DNA of 64,000 nt, from NCBI RefSeq assembly GCF_900188405.1, contig NZ_FZOF01000001.1:62001-126000 (forward strand), given 5' to 3'. The translations under genes were made by a program, and so were the position numbers. The notes beneath the pieces are model-generated. The model did not search any database. It saw only the letters and a program-made list of their open reading frames with translations, and had not been told where the DNA came from. The stretch is from Actinacidiphila glaucinigra. Lineage in GTDB: Bacteria; Actinomycetota; Actinomycetes; Streptomycetales; Streptomycetaceae. Positions 55,558 through 63,823 of this stretch are shown piece by piece; position 1 is the stretch's first letter; every line of letters starts with the position of its first letter.

Positions 55558-56580
55558 TCACGGACGCAGCAGCACCTTCCCCACCTTGGGATCCCGGCTC
55601 CCCAGCAGTTCCAGGGCGTCGGCGTACTCCTCCAGGGGCAGGTCGTGCGTGATCAGCGGTGCCGGGTCCAGGATCCCGGCGTCGAAGGCCCGTACGGTGT
55701 GGGCCCAGGCGGCGGGCGGCGCCCCGAAGACCGTGTGCACGGTCAGCTGGCGCACCACCAGGTCGGTGGGGTCGAGGCCGAGTGCCCCCGGCGCGGGGAT
55801 GCCGGTCAGCGCCATCCGGCCGCCGCGGCGCAGCAGCCCCGCCGAGACACGGGCCGCGGAGGCGGACCCGGCGGCCTCGACCACCAGGTCGTACTCCCCC
55901 TCGGCATCGGCCAGTTCGGCGGACGTGCGGAACCGCGTGGCGCCGAACGAGGCGGCCAGCTCCTCACGGACCCGGCCGGTGCCCACCACCAGCAGCTCCG
56001 CCGGCGACACCGCGGCCAGGAACTGCACCGCCAGCATGCCGAGCGTGCCGGTGCCGACGACCGCCACCCGCTCGCCCGGCGCCGCCGGGGCCTTCAGCAG
56101 CGCCGCCGCCACGCACGCCGCCGGCTCCAGGAGCGCGGCGGTGCGCAGGTCGGCGGCGTCGTCCAGGACGTGCAGCAGCCGGGCGGGCAGCGTCAGGGTG
56201 TCCGCCATGGCGCCGGGCTGCGTGAAGCCGGTCTCCTCGTACGGGGCGCTGCACAGCGTGGTCTCCCCGGCGTGGCAGCGCTCGCAGACCTGGCAGTTGC
56301 GGAAGCCCTCGCCGACGACCTTGCGGCCCACCAGCCCGTCGGCCACCCCGGCGCCGACCGCCTCCACCGTGCCGGACCACTCGTGGCCCGGGGTGACGGG
56401 GTAGCGGACGTACCCCTCGGGGCGGGTGCCGGCGTACATCTCCCGGTCGCTGCCGCAGATGCCCGCGGCGTGCACACGGACCAGCGCCTCGCCCGGACCG
56501 GGCGGCACCGGTCCGGCCGGCGCGATCCGGTGCCGGCCGGGCCCGTCGAGGACGACGGCGCGGGGGGTGTGGACGGTCAC
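55558..56580 (-). CDS. Zinc-dependent alcohol/sugar dehydrogenase (MDR family)
   Basis: 340 aa. Catalytic zinc: CGSD near residue 43, GHEWSGTVEAVG (His-Glu). Structural zinc region: CQVCERCHAGETTLC with four Cys. NAD(P) loop: VAVVGTGTLGMLAVQFL. It oxidises a polyol or aldose; in context it is the likely aldose-to-lactone (or later alcohol) oxidation step. GTG start overlapping the dehydratase stop (56577-56580), so it is translated together with that enzyme. Confidence 0.88.
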   Translation of the reverse strand: MTVHTPRAVVLDGPGRHRIAPAGPVPPGPGEALVRVHAAGICGSDREMYAGTRPEGYVRYPVTPGHEWSGTVEAVGAGVADGLVGRKVVGEGFRNCQVCERCHAGETTLCSAPYEETGFTQPGAMADTLTLPARLLHVLDDAADLRTAALLEPAACVAAALLKAPAAPGERVAVVGTGTLGMLAVQFLAAVSPAELLVVGTGRVREELAASFGATRFRTSAELADAEGEYDLVVEAAGSASAARVSAGLLRRGGRMALTGIPAPGALGLDPTDLVVRQLTVHTVFGAPPAAWAHTVRAFDAGILDPAPLITHDLPLEEYADALELLGSRDPKVGKVLLRP

Positions 56581-57737
56581 TTCGCGCCCTTCGGCTGCCG
56601 GCGCTCCCAGCCCTCGGCCCACAGGTCGAAACGGGCCTGCTGCTGGGGGAACTCGGCGGCGGCGTCGACGTCGAGCTCGACACCGAGGCCCGGTGCGTCC
56701 GAGAGGGTGAAGTACCCGTCCTCGCCGACCACGGGGGCGCCCTTGACGACCTTCTTGATCTCGGAGTCCGCGAAGTCGTTGAAGTGCTCGAGGATCTTGA
56801 AGTTGGGGGTGCACCCGGCGAGCTGGAGGCTCGCGGCGGTGAGCACGGAGCCGCCGACGTTGTGCGGGGCGACCAGCACGTAGTGGGTCTCCGCGGTGGC
56901 GGCCAGCTTGCGGACCTCGTTGATGCCGCCGATGTGCCCGAGGTCGGGCTGGATGATGTCGGCGGCCTGCAGCTCGAACAGCTCGCGGAACTCGTAGCGG
57001 TCGTGGATGCGCTCGCCGGTCGCGATCGGCAGGTCCGTGTGGGCGGCCACCTTCGCCAGGGCCTTGAGGTTCTCCGGCGGCACCGGCTCCTCGATCCAGC
57101 TGGGCTTGAAGGGCGCCAGGTCCTTGGCGACGCGGATCGCGGTCGCCGGGCTGAACCGGCCGTGCATCTCCACCAGCAGCTCGGTCTCGGGGCCGATCGC
57201 GTCGCGCACGGCCTCGATGAGGGAGACGGAGTAGGCGGTCGCCGCGTGGTCCAGCTCGAAGTGGCCGGTGCCGAAGGGGTCGATCTTCAGCGCCCGGTAG
57301 CCCCGCTCCACCACGGCGGCCGCGGCCTTGTGGTAGGCCTCCGGGGTGCGCTCGGTGGTGTACCAGCCGTTGGCGTACGCCTTGACCTTCTCGTTCACCT
57401 TGCCGCCGAGCAGCTGCCAGACGGGCACGCCGAGGGCCTTGCCCTTGATGTCCCAGCAGGCCATCTCGATGACGGCGATGCCGGACATGACGATCTCCCC
57501 GGCACGCCCGTAGTCGCCGTACTTCATCCGGCGGACCAGGTCCTCGACCGCGAAGGGGTCCGAGCCGGCTATGTGGTTGGCCTCCGCCTCGTGGAGGTAG
57601 CCGAGCAACGCGTCGGTGTGGCCGAGCATGCGGGTCTCGCCGACGCCCGTGAGTCCCTCGTCGGTGTGGACGAGCACATAGGTGAGGTTCCGCCAGGGAG
57701 TGCCGACCACATGGGTGCTGATGCCGGTGATGCGCAC
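56577..57737 (-). CDS. Enolase-superfamily sugar-acid dehydratase (galactonate dehydratase-like)
   Basis: 386 aa from the GTG at 57737 (AAGGGG upstream). MR/MLE fold. Lys151-x-Asp153 in ALKIDPFG; metal ligands Glu190 (LLVEMHGR), Glu216 (WIEEPVPPEN) and Glu242 (IATGERI); acid/base His192 and His292 (APHNVGG). The EMHGR and IEEP spacing is closest to the GalD/ManD groups, which dehydrate aldonic acids to 2-keto-3-deoxy acids. The exact substrate is uncertain. First gene of a unit with the dehydrogenase, preceded by a double operator. Confidence 0.88.
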   Translation of the reverse strand: MRITGISTHVVGTPWRNLTYVLVHTDEGLTGVGETRMLGHTDALLGYLHEAEANHIAGSDPFAVEDLVRRMKYGDYGRAGEIVMSGIAVIEMACWDIKGKALGVPVWQLLGGKVNEKVKAYANGWYTTERTPEAYHKAAAAVVERGYRALKIDPFGTGHFELDHAATAYSVSLIEAVRDAIGPETELLVEMHGRFSPATAIRVAKDLAPFKPSWIEEPVPPENLKALAKVAAHTDLPIATGERIHDRYEFRELFELQAADIIQPDLGHIGGINEVRKLAATAETHYVLVAPHNVGGSVLTAASLQLAGCTPNFKILEHFNDFADSEIKKVVKGAPVVGEDGYFTLSDAPGLGVELDVDAAAEFPQQQARFDLWAEGWERRQPKGAK

Positions 57738-57762
57738 GGAAGTTCGCCCCTTACAGGGTGTC

Positions 57763-57797
57763 GTTCGAGATTTCGTCACACGTTCGAAATGTTGAAG
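57763..57797. promoter_or_regulatory. Tandem operator candidate upstream of the dehydratase unit
   Basis: GTTCGAGATTTCGTCA (57763-57778) and GTTCGAAATGTTGAAG (57782-57797) are two 16-mers at a 19-bp offset, 25-60 bp upstream of the GTG at 57737. They match the motif pairs at 35311-35345 and 55475-55509. Confidence 0.6.
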
Positions 57798-57942
57798 GGA
57801 ACGTAGTTACGGGCTCCCGGCGGTGTCAATGGGTGTGCCGGGGAGGTGACGGCGATGTTGCCGAAGTGAGTCCGTCCGCCCGTGGCGCGTACCGCGCCGT
57901 GTCCGAAACCCCGAACGAGGAGCCGGCTCCTGCCGGCGGGTC

Positions 57943-58851
57943 CTAGCGTCCGACCGCGCCCGGCCCGAAGGCCGCCGCGTAGACCAGTCCCGCCAGCTTG
58001 GCCTGACCCTCGGTGCTCGGGTGGAACCAGTCCCAGGGGCTCAGCTCCTTTTGGGTGAACCGGTAGTCGAAGACCGTGCCGCCGTCGTAGCGGCAGCGCT
58101 GGAGGCGCGCGCACTCCTGCCGCAGGACGTCGTTGTACGCCATCACCCTCTCGCGTACGGTCAGCCGCCGTTCGCGGGCGGCCGTGCTCATCGACTGCGC
58201 GTCGGAGAGCATCGACGGGCACAGGCCGAGCTTCCAGATCTGCCGCCCCAGCGCGTTCTGCCGGCCGACGTCCCACAGGCGCATCAGGTCGGGCACGCTC
58301 GCGACGAAGACCTGGGCCTTGGGCAGTTCGCGGTCGAGAGTCTTCAGGGCGGCGGAGAAATCCCGGCGGTATTCGGCCACCGGGGTCATGCGGTCGGTGC
58401 TTTTCGCACACGCGTCGTTGGCCCCCATCAGGATCGTCACCTGCTGCGGCCGTCGTTCGACGGCCTTCTTCGCCTGTGCCGGCAGGTCGTGCATCTTGGC
58501 CCCGCTGGCCGCCAGGTTCCAGCTCTTGGAGGCCGGCTTGTCCAGCAGGCGGGTGGCCACGCTCTCCACGGAGCGGCGGCTGCCGGTCGCCCAGGACAGG
58601 TCCGGACAGTCCGTCAGGATCCCGCAGGCGTCGAAGGCGCGGGTGATGGAGTCCCCGAGCGCGGCCAGTGAGGCGGGGGTGGTGTCCCACACCGCCGCGG
58701 GGCGCTTCGCCGCGTCTGCCCGCCCGGCGGCGCCGGCCTCGGTGCTGCCCGGGCCGTCCTTCGCCGAGCAGCCGGCCGCGAGTGCCGTCGTGAGCACGGT
58801 GACCAGCGCGATCAGGGCGCCGCTGACCCCGCGCGAGAGCGACAGGCGCAT
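57943..58851 (-). CDS. SGNH-hydrolase lipoprotein (GDSL esterase/lipase family)
   Basis: 302 aa; GGAGAACGG before the ATG. Lipobox TALAAGCSAK anchors it outside the membrane. Catalytic blocks: AALGDSITRAFDACG (nucleophile Ser), ILMGANDAC (block III Gly-x-Asn-Asp) and DWFHPSTEGQAKLAGL (block V Asp and His). Cys pairs (CGILTDC, ECARLQRC) suggest disulfides. The family hydrolyses esters of lipids or carbohydrates. It stands convergent-independent, with its own promoter, next to the sugar cluster. Confidence 0.9.
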   Translation of the reverse strand: MRLSLSRGVSGALIALVTVLTTALAAGCSAKDGPGSTEAGAAGRADAAKRPAAVWDTTPASLAALGDSITRAFDACGILTDCPDLSWATGSRRSVESVATRLLDKPASKSWNLAASGAKMHDLPAQAKKAVERRPQQVTILMGANDACAKSTDRMTPVAEYRRDFSAALKTLDRELPKAQVFVASVPDLMRLWDVGRQNALGRQIWKLGLCPSMLSDAQSMSTAARERRLTVRERVMAYNDVLRQECARLQRCRYDGGTVFDYRFTQKELSPWDWFHPSTEGQAKLAGLVYAAAFGPGAVGR

Positions 58852-59087
58852 CCGTTCTCCCTCGGACGAGTGGGTGACTTCTCGCTGATCCCGACAGTAC
58901 GTCACTCCTCGCCTGACGCCGCGCGGTAGCTTTTTCCCTGACAGGTGGTGCGAAAGAGGTGATCCAAGGTCAGATCTTGTCTCATTCGTTATGATTAGTG
59001 CAGAATGTCCACTGCAGTCCCGGATGGCTCGGTTATGGGCATGAGGCCGCTGGGGAAGGCGTACCTCGTCCCACACTGGAGGTTCCG

Positions 59088-59582
59088 GTGACGACACGTG
59101 GAGTTCTGTACGTGCACTCCGCGCCACGCGCGCTGTGCCCGCACGTCGAGTGGGCCGTCGCGGGTGTGCTCGGCGTGCGCGTGAACCTGGACTGGATCCG
59201 CCAGCCCGCCTCGCCGGGCACCTGGCGGGCCGAGTTCTCCTGGCAGGCGGAACCCGGCACCGCCTCCAAACTGGCGTCCGCACTGCGCGGCTGGCACCTG
59301 CTGCGCTTCGAGGTCACGGCGGAGCCGTGCGCAGGCGCCGAGGGGGAGCGCTACAGCAGCACCCCCGACCTCGGCATCTTCCACGCCGTCACCGGCATCC
59401 ACGGGGACATCCTCATCCCCGAGGACCGGTTGCGCGCCGCGCTCGCCCGCGCCCGCAAGGGCGAGGCCGACCTGGAGACGGAAGTCGCCAAGCTGCTCGG
59501 CAAGCCCTGGGACGACGAACTGGAGCCCTTCCGCTACGCGGGTGAGGGCGCCCCCGTGCGCTGGCTGCATCAGGTCGTCTGA
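59088..59582 (+). CDS. DUF3145 actinobacterial conserved protein
   Basis: 164 aa; the GTG at 59088 follows GGAGG 5 nt upstream. It starts TTRGVLYVHSAPRALCPHVE and carries GVRVNLDWIRQPASPG, DLGIFHAVTGIHGDILIPED and a C-terminal RYAGEGAPVRWLHQVV, which match my recollection of DUF3145. No enzymatic residues are known. The gene is single and convergent with the MMPL gene, with which it overlaps by 13 bp at the 3' ends. Confidence 0.85.
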   Translation: MTTRGVLYVHSAPRALCPHVEWAVAGVLGVRVNLDWIRQPASPGTWRAEFSWQAEPGTASKLASALRGWHLLRFEVTAEPCAGAEGERYSSTPDLGIFHAVTGIHGDILIPEDRLRAALARARKGEADLETEVAKLLGKPWDDELEPFRYAGEGAPVRWLHQVV

Positions 59583-61705
59583 CGCTCCGCCACCCGCGGC
59601 GGTGCCGCGGCGCCTTCCGGCGCCGGCGGCCCGTCGCCCCGGCGTGCCGCGGCGCCCGGCCACCACACCTTCGGGCCGATGTCCCGTACCAGTGCGGGCA
59701 GCAGGAACGAGCGCACCAGCAGGGTGTCCAGCAGCACCCCGAAGGCCACGATGAAGGCGATCTGCACCAGGAAGGCCAGCGGGATCACGCCGAGCGCCGC
59801 GAAGGTCGCCGCGAGCACCACGCCCGCCGAGGTGATCACCCCTCCGGTGGCGGTCAGTCCGCGCAGGACGCCCTGCCGCGTGCCGTGGCGCAGCGTCTCC
59901 TCGCGGACCCGGGTCATCAGGAAGATGTTGTAGTCCACGCCGAGGGCGACCAGGAAGACGAAGCCGTACAGCGGCACCGAGGCGTCCGTGGCCGAGAAGC
60001 CGAACACATGGTGGAAGACCAGCGCCGACACCCCCAGCGTGGCGGCGAAGTTGAGGCCCACCGTGGCGACCATGAGCAGCGGCAGCAGCAGGCTGCGCAG
60101 CAGCGCCGCCAGGATCACCAGGATGATCGCGAGGACGACCGGGACGACGAGCGTGCGGTCGCGCTCCGCGGTCCGCTGGGTGTCGAGCTGCTGGGCCGTG
60201 TACCCGCCGACCACCGCGTCGGCGCCGGGCACCGCGTGCACGGCCGTGCGCAGCCGCTGCACCGTGGCCTTGGCGGCGTCGCTGTCGGCGGCGTCCCGCA
60301 GCGTCACCTCCAGCAGGACCCGGCCGCCGGCGACGAGCGGCTCGCCCCCGCCGGGCCGGCCCGAGGCGGTGAGCGGGGCGACGGAGTCGACGCCGTCGGT
60401 GCCGGACGCGGCCCGGGTGACGGGGTCGAGCCGGTCCGCCCGCGCGATGACCACGGCGGGGTTGCCCGAACCGCCGGGGAAGTGCTCGCCGAGGACGCGC
60501 TGGGCGGTCACCGAGGGCGCCTGGTGGACGAAGATCTCGTCCAGCGGCACGCCCCGGGCGGTCAGCACGGGGGAGAAGGCCGCACAGCCCAGCAGCAAGG
60601 CCAGGCTCGCGGCCCAGACCCGGCGCGGCGCGCGGTCCACCAGGGCCGCGATCCGCCGCCAGACGCCCTCCCCCTCCGGACGCCTCTCCCGCGGCCTGGC
60701 GGGCCAGTAGGCGGCCCGGCCGAGCAGCAGCAGCGCCGCGGGCAGGAAGGTCAGGCTGCTCGCCACCGCGCAGACGATCCCGACGGCGCCGACCGGGCCG
60801 AGGGCGCGGTTGTTGGTGAGGTCGCTGGCCAGCAGGGCGAGCAGGCCGAGGGCCACGGTCGCCGCGCTCGCCACGATCGCCCCGGCGGAGCGGCGCAGCG
60901 CGGCGCGCATCGCCGTGAACCGGTCGCCGCGGGCCGCGAGTTCCTCCCGGAAGCGGGCGGCGAGCAGCAGGGCGTAGTCGGTGGCCGCGCCGATGACGAG
61001 GATCGACAGGATGCCCTGGACCTGGCCGTCGACCCGGACGACGCCGTGGTCGGCCAGCACGTAGACCACCCCGCAGGCCAGGCCGAGCGAGAAGACCGAG
61101 CCGACGATGATGACCAGGGGCAGCAGCAGCGCGCGGTAGACCAGCAGCAGGATCGCCAGCACCACGCCGAGCGCGGTGAACAGCAGCAGCCCGTCGATGC
61201 CCGCGAAGGCCTCGCCCAGGTCGGCCTGCGAGGCCGCGGGTCCGGCGACGTGGGCGGTGGTCCCCGCGACCCGGGCCGCGGTGTCCTGGATCCGGCCGAC
61301 GGCGTCCCCGATGTCCCGGCCGAGGTCGGGGCGGAGCTGTACGACGCCCTGCAGGGCCAGGCCGTCGTCGGAGCGCAGCGCGGGGGAGGGTTGCCCGCTC
61401 ACCCCCTCGGTGCCCGTGAGCGAGGCCAGCGCGGCCGTGGCGGCCTGCTGCTGGGCGTCGGTCACCCGGCCGCCGCCGGCGGTCCAGACGACGATCGCGG
61501 GCACGGTCCCGTTCCGGCTGAAGGCGGTCCGTTCGGTGACGGCCTTCGTGGACTCGGCGCTGCGCGGCAGGAAGGCCGCCTGGTCGTTGGTGGAGACCTC
61601 GCCGAGCCTGCCGGCGTACGGGCCGAGGGTGCCACCGATGCCCAGCCAGGCGACCAGCAGCACTACCGGCAGCAGCCATCGGACGGCGCGCGGCAGGGAT
61701 GTCAT
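59570..61705 (-). CDS. MMPL/RND-family membrane transporter
   Basis: 711 aa with two repeats of one plus five transmembrane helices. LLPVVLLVAWLGIGGTLGPY opens the protein; GLLLFTALGVVLAILLLVYR, IIVGSVFSLGLACGVVYVLA, ILVIGAATDYALLLAARFRE and VASAATVALGLLALLASDLT form the first bundle. GFVFLVALGVDYNIFLMTRV with the proton-relay Asp-Tyr pair lies in the second. Members export lipids or drugs. It is divergent from a MarR regulator and its promoter overlaps that regulator's dyads, suggesting MarR control. Confidence 0.92.
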   Translation of the reverse strand: MTSLPRAVRWLLPVVLLVAWLGIGGTLGPYAGRLGEVSTNDQAAFLPRSAESTKAVTERTAFSRNGTVPAIVVWTAGGGRVTDAQQQAATAALASLTGTEGVSGQPSPALRSDDGLALQGVVQLRPDLGRDIGDAVGRIQDTAARVAGTTAHVAGPAASQADLGEAFAGIDGLLLFTALGVVLAILLLVYRALLLPLVIIVGSVFSLGLACGVVYVLADHGVVRVDGQVQGILSILVIGAATDYALLLAARFREELAARGDRFTAMRAALRRSAGAIVASAATVALGLLALLASDLTNNRALGPVGAVGIVCAVASSLTFLPAALLLLGRAAYWPARPRERRPEGEGVWRRIAALVDRAPRRVWAASLALLLGCAAFSPVLTARGVPLDEIFVHQAPSVTAQRVLGEHFPGGSGNPAVVIARADRLDPVTRAASGTDGVDSVAPLTASGRPGGGEPLVAGGRVLLEVTLRDAADSDAAKATVQRLRTAVHAVPGADAVVGGYTAQQLDTQRTAERDRTLVVPVVLAIILVILAALLRSLLLPLLMVATVGLNFAATLGVSALVFHHVFGFSATDASVPLYGFVFLVALGVDYNIFLMTRVREETLRHGTRQGVLRGLTATGGVITSAGVVLAATFAALGVIPLAFLVQIAFIVAFGVLLDTLLVRSFLLPALVRDIGPKVWWPGAAARRGDGPPAPEGAAAPPRVAERQTT

Positions 61706-61753
61706 CGCTCTCTCCCGTGGGGTGCGGAACCGGGGGATCTCCCCGTGAGGAAG

Positions 61754-61801
61754 GATATATCTCAGCGATTGAGTATCTTAATAATCGAGATTATTTACGA
61801 T
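61754..61801. promoter_or_regulatory. MarR operator dyads and promoter in the MMPL-marR intergenic region
   Basis: AATAATCGAGATTATT (61780-61795) is a perfect 7-2-7 inverted repeat. A second dyad around 61754-61778 pairs GATATATCTCA with TGAGTATC about a 5-bp centre. TACGAT (61796-61801) is a -10 box 6 nt before the GTG of the MarR gene; TTGAGT (61769-61774) is a distant -35. This is the AT-richest part of the window. Confidence 0.6.
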
Positions 61802-61807
61802 GGGGGG

Positions 61808-62290
61808 GTGCCCGACAACCTCCAGGACGAGTCCCCGACCGGGCTGCACGCCTTCGCCGTGCAGCTGCGCCGGATGAACAGCGAGTTCAACCGCATCGCG
61901 CAGGACTTCGCGCAGAGCCAGAAGCTGCACCACACCGACGTGCAGGCGCTGGTCGCGATCCTGGACGGCGACGACCAGGGCGGGGCCATGACCCCCGGTC
62001 TGCTGCGCGAACGCCTCAACCTGACCTCCGGTGCCGTCACCGCCTGCCTGGACCGGCTGGAGCGCGCCGGCCACATCCGCCGTACCCGCGATGCCGCCGA
62101 CCGCCGCGTGGTCCATCTGCACTACGCCCCGCGGGGGGTGGCGGTGGCGCGGGAGTTCTTCCGTCCGCTCGCCCGGAGCACCGACGCGGCGCGCGCCCGC
62201 TTCACCGAGGACGAACTCGCCGTCGTGATGCGCTTCCTGGGCGCGATGAACGACGAACTGACCGCCCTGCGCGCCCCCGCCCCGGAGTGA
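61808..62290 (+). CDS. MarR-family transcriptional regulator
   Basis: 160 aa from the GTG at 61808. The winged-helix core is MTPGLLRERLNLTSGAVTAC, DRLERAGHIRRTRDAADRR and VVHLHYAPRGVAVAREF, with the conserved Asp-Arg-Arg of the wing. Flanking helices form the dimer. It is divergent from the MMPL transporter and preceded by two dyads, so it most likely represses both itself and the pump. Confidence 0.92.
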   Translation: MPDNLQDESPTGLHAFAVQLRRMNSEFNRIAQDFAQSQKLHHTDVQALVAILDGDDQGGAMTPGLLRERLNLTSGAVTACLDRLERAGHIRRTRDAADRRVVHLHYAPRGVAVAREFFRPLARSTDAARARFTEDELAVVMRFLGAMNDELTALRAPAPE

Positions 62291-62300
62291 GCGGCCGCCG

Positions 62301-63785
62301 TCACGGCCCCGCCGCGCCCTCCCGGGCGGCCGCGGCTATGTTGCGCGCCATGCCGCCGAAGACCACCGAGTGGAACGGCGACACGCTCCACCAGTACGCG
62401 TGCCCGGCCAGCCCGCGCGGATGGAACAGCGCCCGCTGCCCGTAGACGGTGCGCCCGGCACCGTCCCGTCCGGCCGACAGCTCCAGCCAGGCCAGGCCCG
62501 GCAGCCGCATCTCGGCGCGCAGCCGCAGCAGCCGGCCGGGCTCGATCTCCTCCACCCGCCAGAAGTCCAGCGAGTCGCCCGCCCGCAGGTGCGCCGCGTC
62601 CCGCCGCCCCCGGCGCAGCCCCACCCCGCCCACGAAGCGGTCGAGCCAGCCGCGCACGGCCCAGGCCGGCGGGAAGGAGTACCAGCCGTTGTCGCCGCCG
62701 ATGCCCTCGATGACCCGCCACAGCGCCTCGGGCGAGGCGTCCACGATCCGCGTCCGGTGGTCGCAGTAGAGGGAGCCGCCCGCCCAGTCCGGGTCCGTGG
62801 GCAGCGGGTCACTCGGCGCGCCGGGCACGGAGGCCGAGGACCAGCGGGTGACCACGTTCGCCTCCCGGATGCGCTGCAGCGCCAGCCGCAGCGCCGGCTC
62901 GACGCCGATCATGCCCTCGGCCGGGTCCGGCACCCAGCGCGCGATGTCGTGGTCGCGACAGACGACCTCGTACCGCAGCGACTCCGTCAGGGGCCGCGCG
63001 ATGCCCGCGGGCACCGGGGTCACGAGCCCCACCCAGTGGCTCGACAAGCGCGGCGTCAGCACCGGCACCGGCACGATCAGCCGCGGCGGCAGCCCCGCCA
63101 CCTCGGCGTACATCAGCATCATGGCGCGGTACGTGAGCACGTCGGGGCCGCCGATGTCGAAGGCGCGGCTCACCTCGGGCGGCAGCGTGGCGCAGCCCAC
63201 GAGGTAGCGCAGCACGTCCCGTACGGCGATCGGCTGGATCCGGGTGCCCACCCAGCGCGGGGTGACCATCACCGGCAGCCGTTCGGTGAGGTAGCGCAGC
63301 ATCTCGAAGGAGGCCGAACCCGAGCCGATGATCACCGCCGCCCGCAGCGCCGCCGTCGGCACGCCGGAGGTGAGCAGCACCCGGCCCACCTCGGCGCGCG
63401 AGCGCAGGTGCGGCGACAGCTCCCGCTCGGGCACCCCGGCGGGGGTCAGCCCGCCCAGGTACACGATCCGCCGGACGCCCGCGGCCCTCGCGCGGGACCC
63501 GAAGACCTCCGCGGCCTCCCGGTCCGTCCGTTCGAAGTCCCGCCCGCTGCCCAGGGCGTGGACGAGGTAGTAGGCGACGTCCACGCCCTCCATCGCCGCC
63601 GCCACCGAGTCCGGGTCGGTGACGTCGCCCTTGACGACCTCCACCTCGCCCGCCCACGGGTGGTCGCGCAGCTTGCCGGGCGTACGGGCCAGGCAGCGCA
63701 CCCGGTGCCCGGCCTCCAGCAGCTCGGGGACGAGCCGGCCGCCGATGTAGCCGGTGGCGCCCGTCACCAGGCAGGTGAGGCTCAT
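62301..63785 (-). CDS. SDR-type NAD(P)-binding protein with DUF2867 domain
   Basis: 494 aa; GGGGAG before the ATG. Residues 1-300 are an atypical extended SDR: LVTGATGYIGGRLVPELLEA, VVKGDVTDPDSVAAAMEGVD and YYLVHALGSGRDFERTDREA. The C-terminal 170 residues are DUF2867 (SLYCDHRTRIVDASPEALWR, GDSLDFWRVEEIEPGRLLRL, ALFHPRGLAGHAYWWSVSPF), an SRPBCC-like lipid-binding fold. It is convergent with the MarR gene and follows a hydrolase gene by way of a 13-codon ORF. Confidence 0.88.
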   Translation of the reverse strand: MSLTCLVTGATGYIGGRLVPELLEAGHRVRCLARTPGKLRDHPWAGEVEVVKGDVTDPDSVAAAMEGVDVAYYLVHALGSGRDFERTDREAAEVFGSRARAAGVRRIVYLGGLTPAGVPERELSPHLRSRAEVGRVLLTSGVPTAALRAAVIIGSGSASFEMLRYLTERLPVMVTPRWVGTRIQPIAVRDVLRYLVGCATLPPEVSRAFDIGGPDVLTYRAMMLMYAEVAGLPPRLIVPVPVLTPRLSSHWVGLVTPVPAGIARPLTESLRYEVVCRDHDIARWVPDPAEGMIGVEPALRLALQRIREANVVTRWSSASVPGAPSDPLPTDPDWAGGSLYCDHRTRIVDASPEALWRVIEGIGGDNGWYSFPPAWAVRGWLDRFVGGVGLRRGRRDAAHLRAGDSLDFWRVEEIEPGRLLRLRAEMRLPGLAWLELSAGRDGAGRTVYGQRALFHPRGLAGHAYWWSVSPFHSVVFGGMARNIAAAAREGAAGP

Positions 63786-63823
63786 CGCGGGCTCCCCGCG
63801 TTCGGGCGCGGGCACGGGTTCAT
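63782..63823 (-). CDS. 13-codon linking ORF between hydrolase and SDR genes
   Basis: Starting ATG at 63823 (overlapping the hydrolase TGA as ATGA), the frame NPCPRPNAGSPR runs to TGA at 63784-63782, which overlaps the SDR ATG as another ATGA. It exactly bridges the 34-bp gap and could couple translation of the two genes. It may be accidental. Confidence 0.3.
   Translation of the reverse strand: MNPCPRPNAGSPR

Noticed and set aside
58990..58995. TATGAT as a -10 box for the DUF3145 gene
   Set aside because: The hexamer is good but no -35 lies at a normal distance and it is about 90 nt from the GTG. It was left out of the features.
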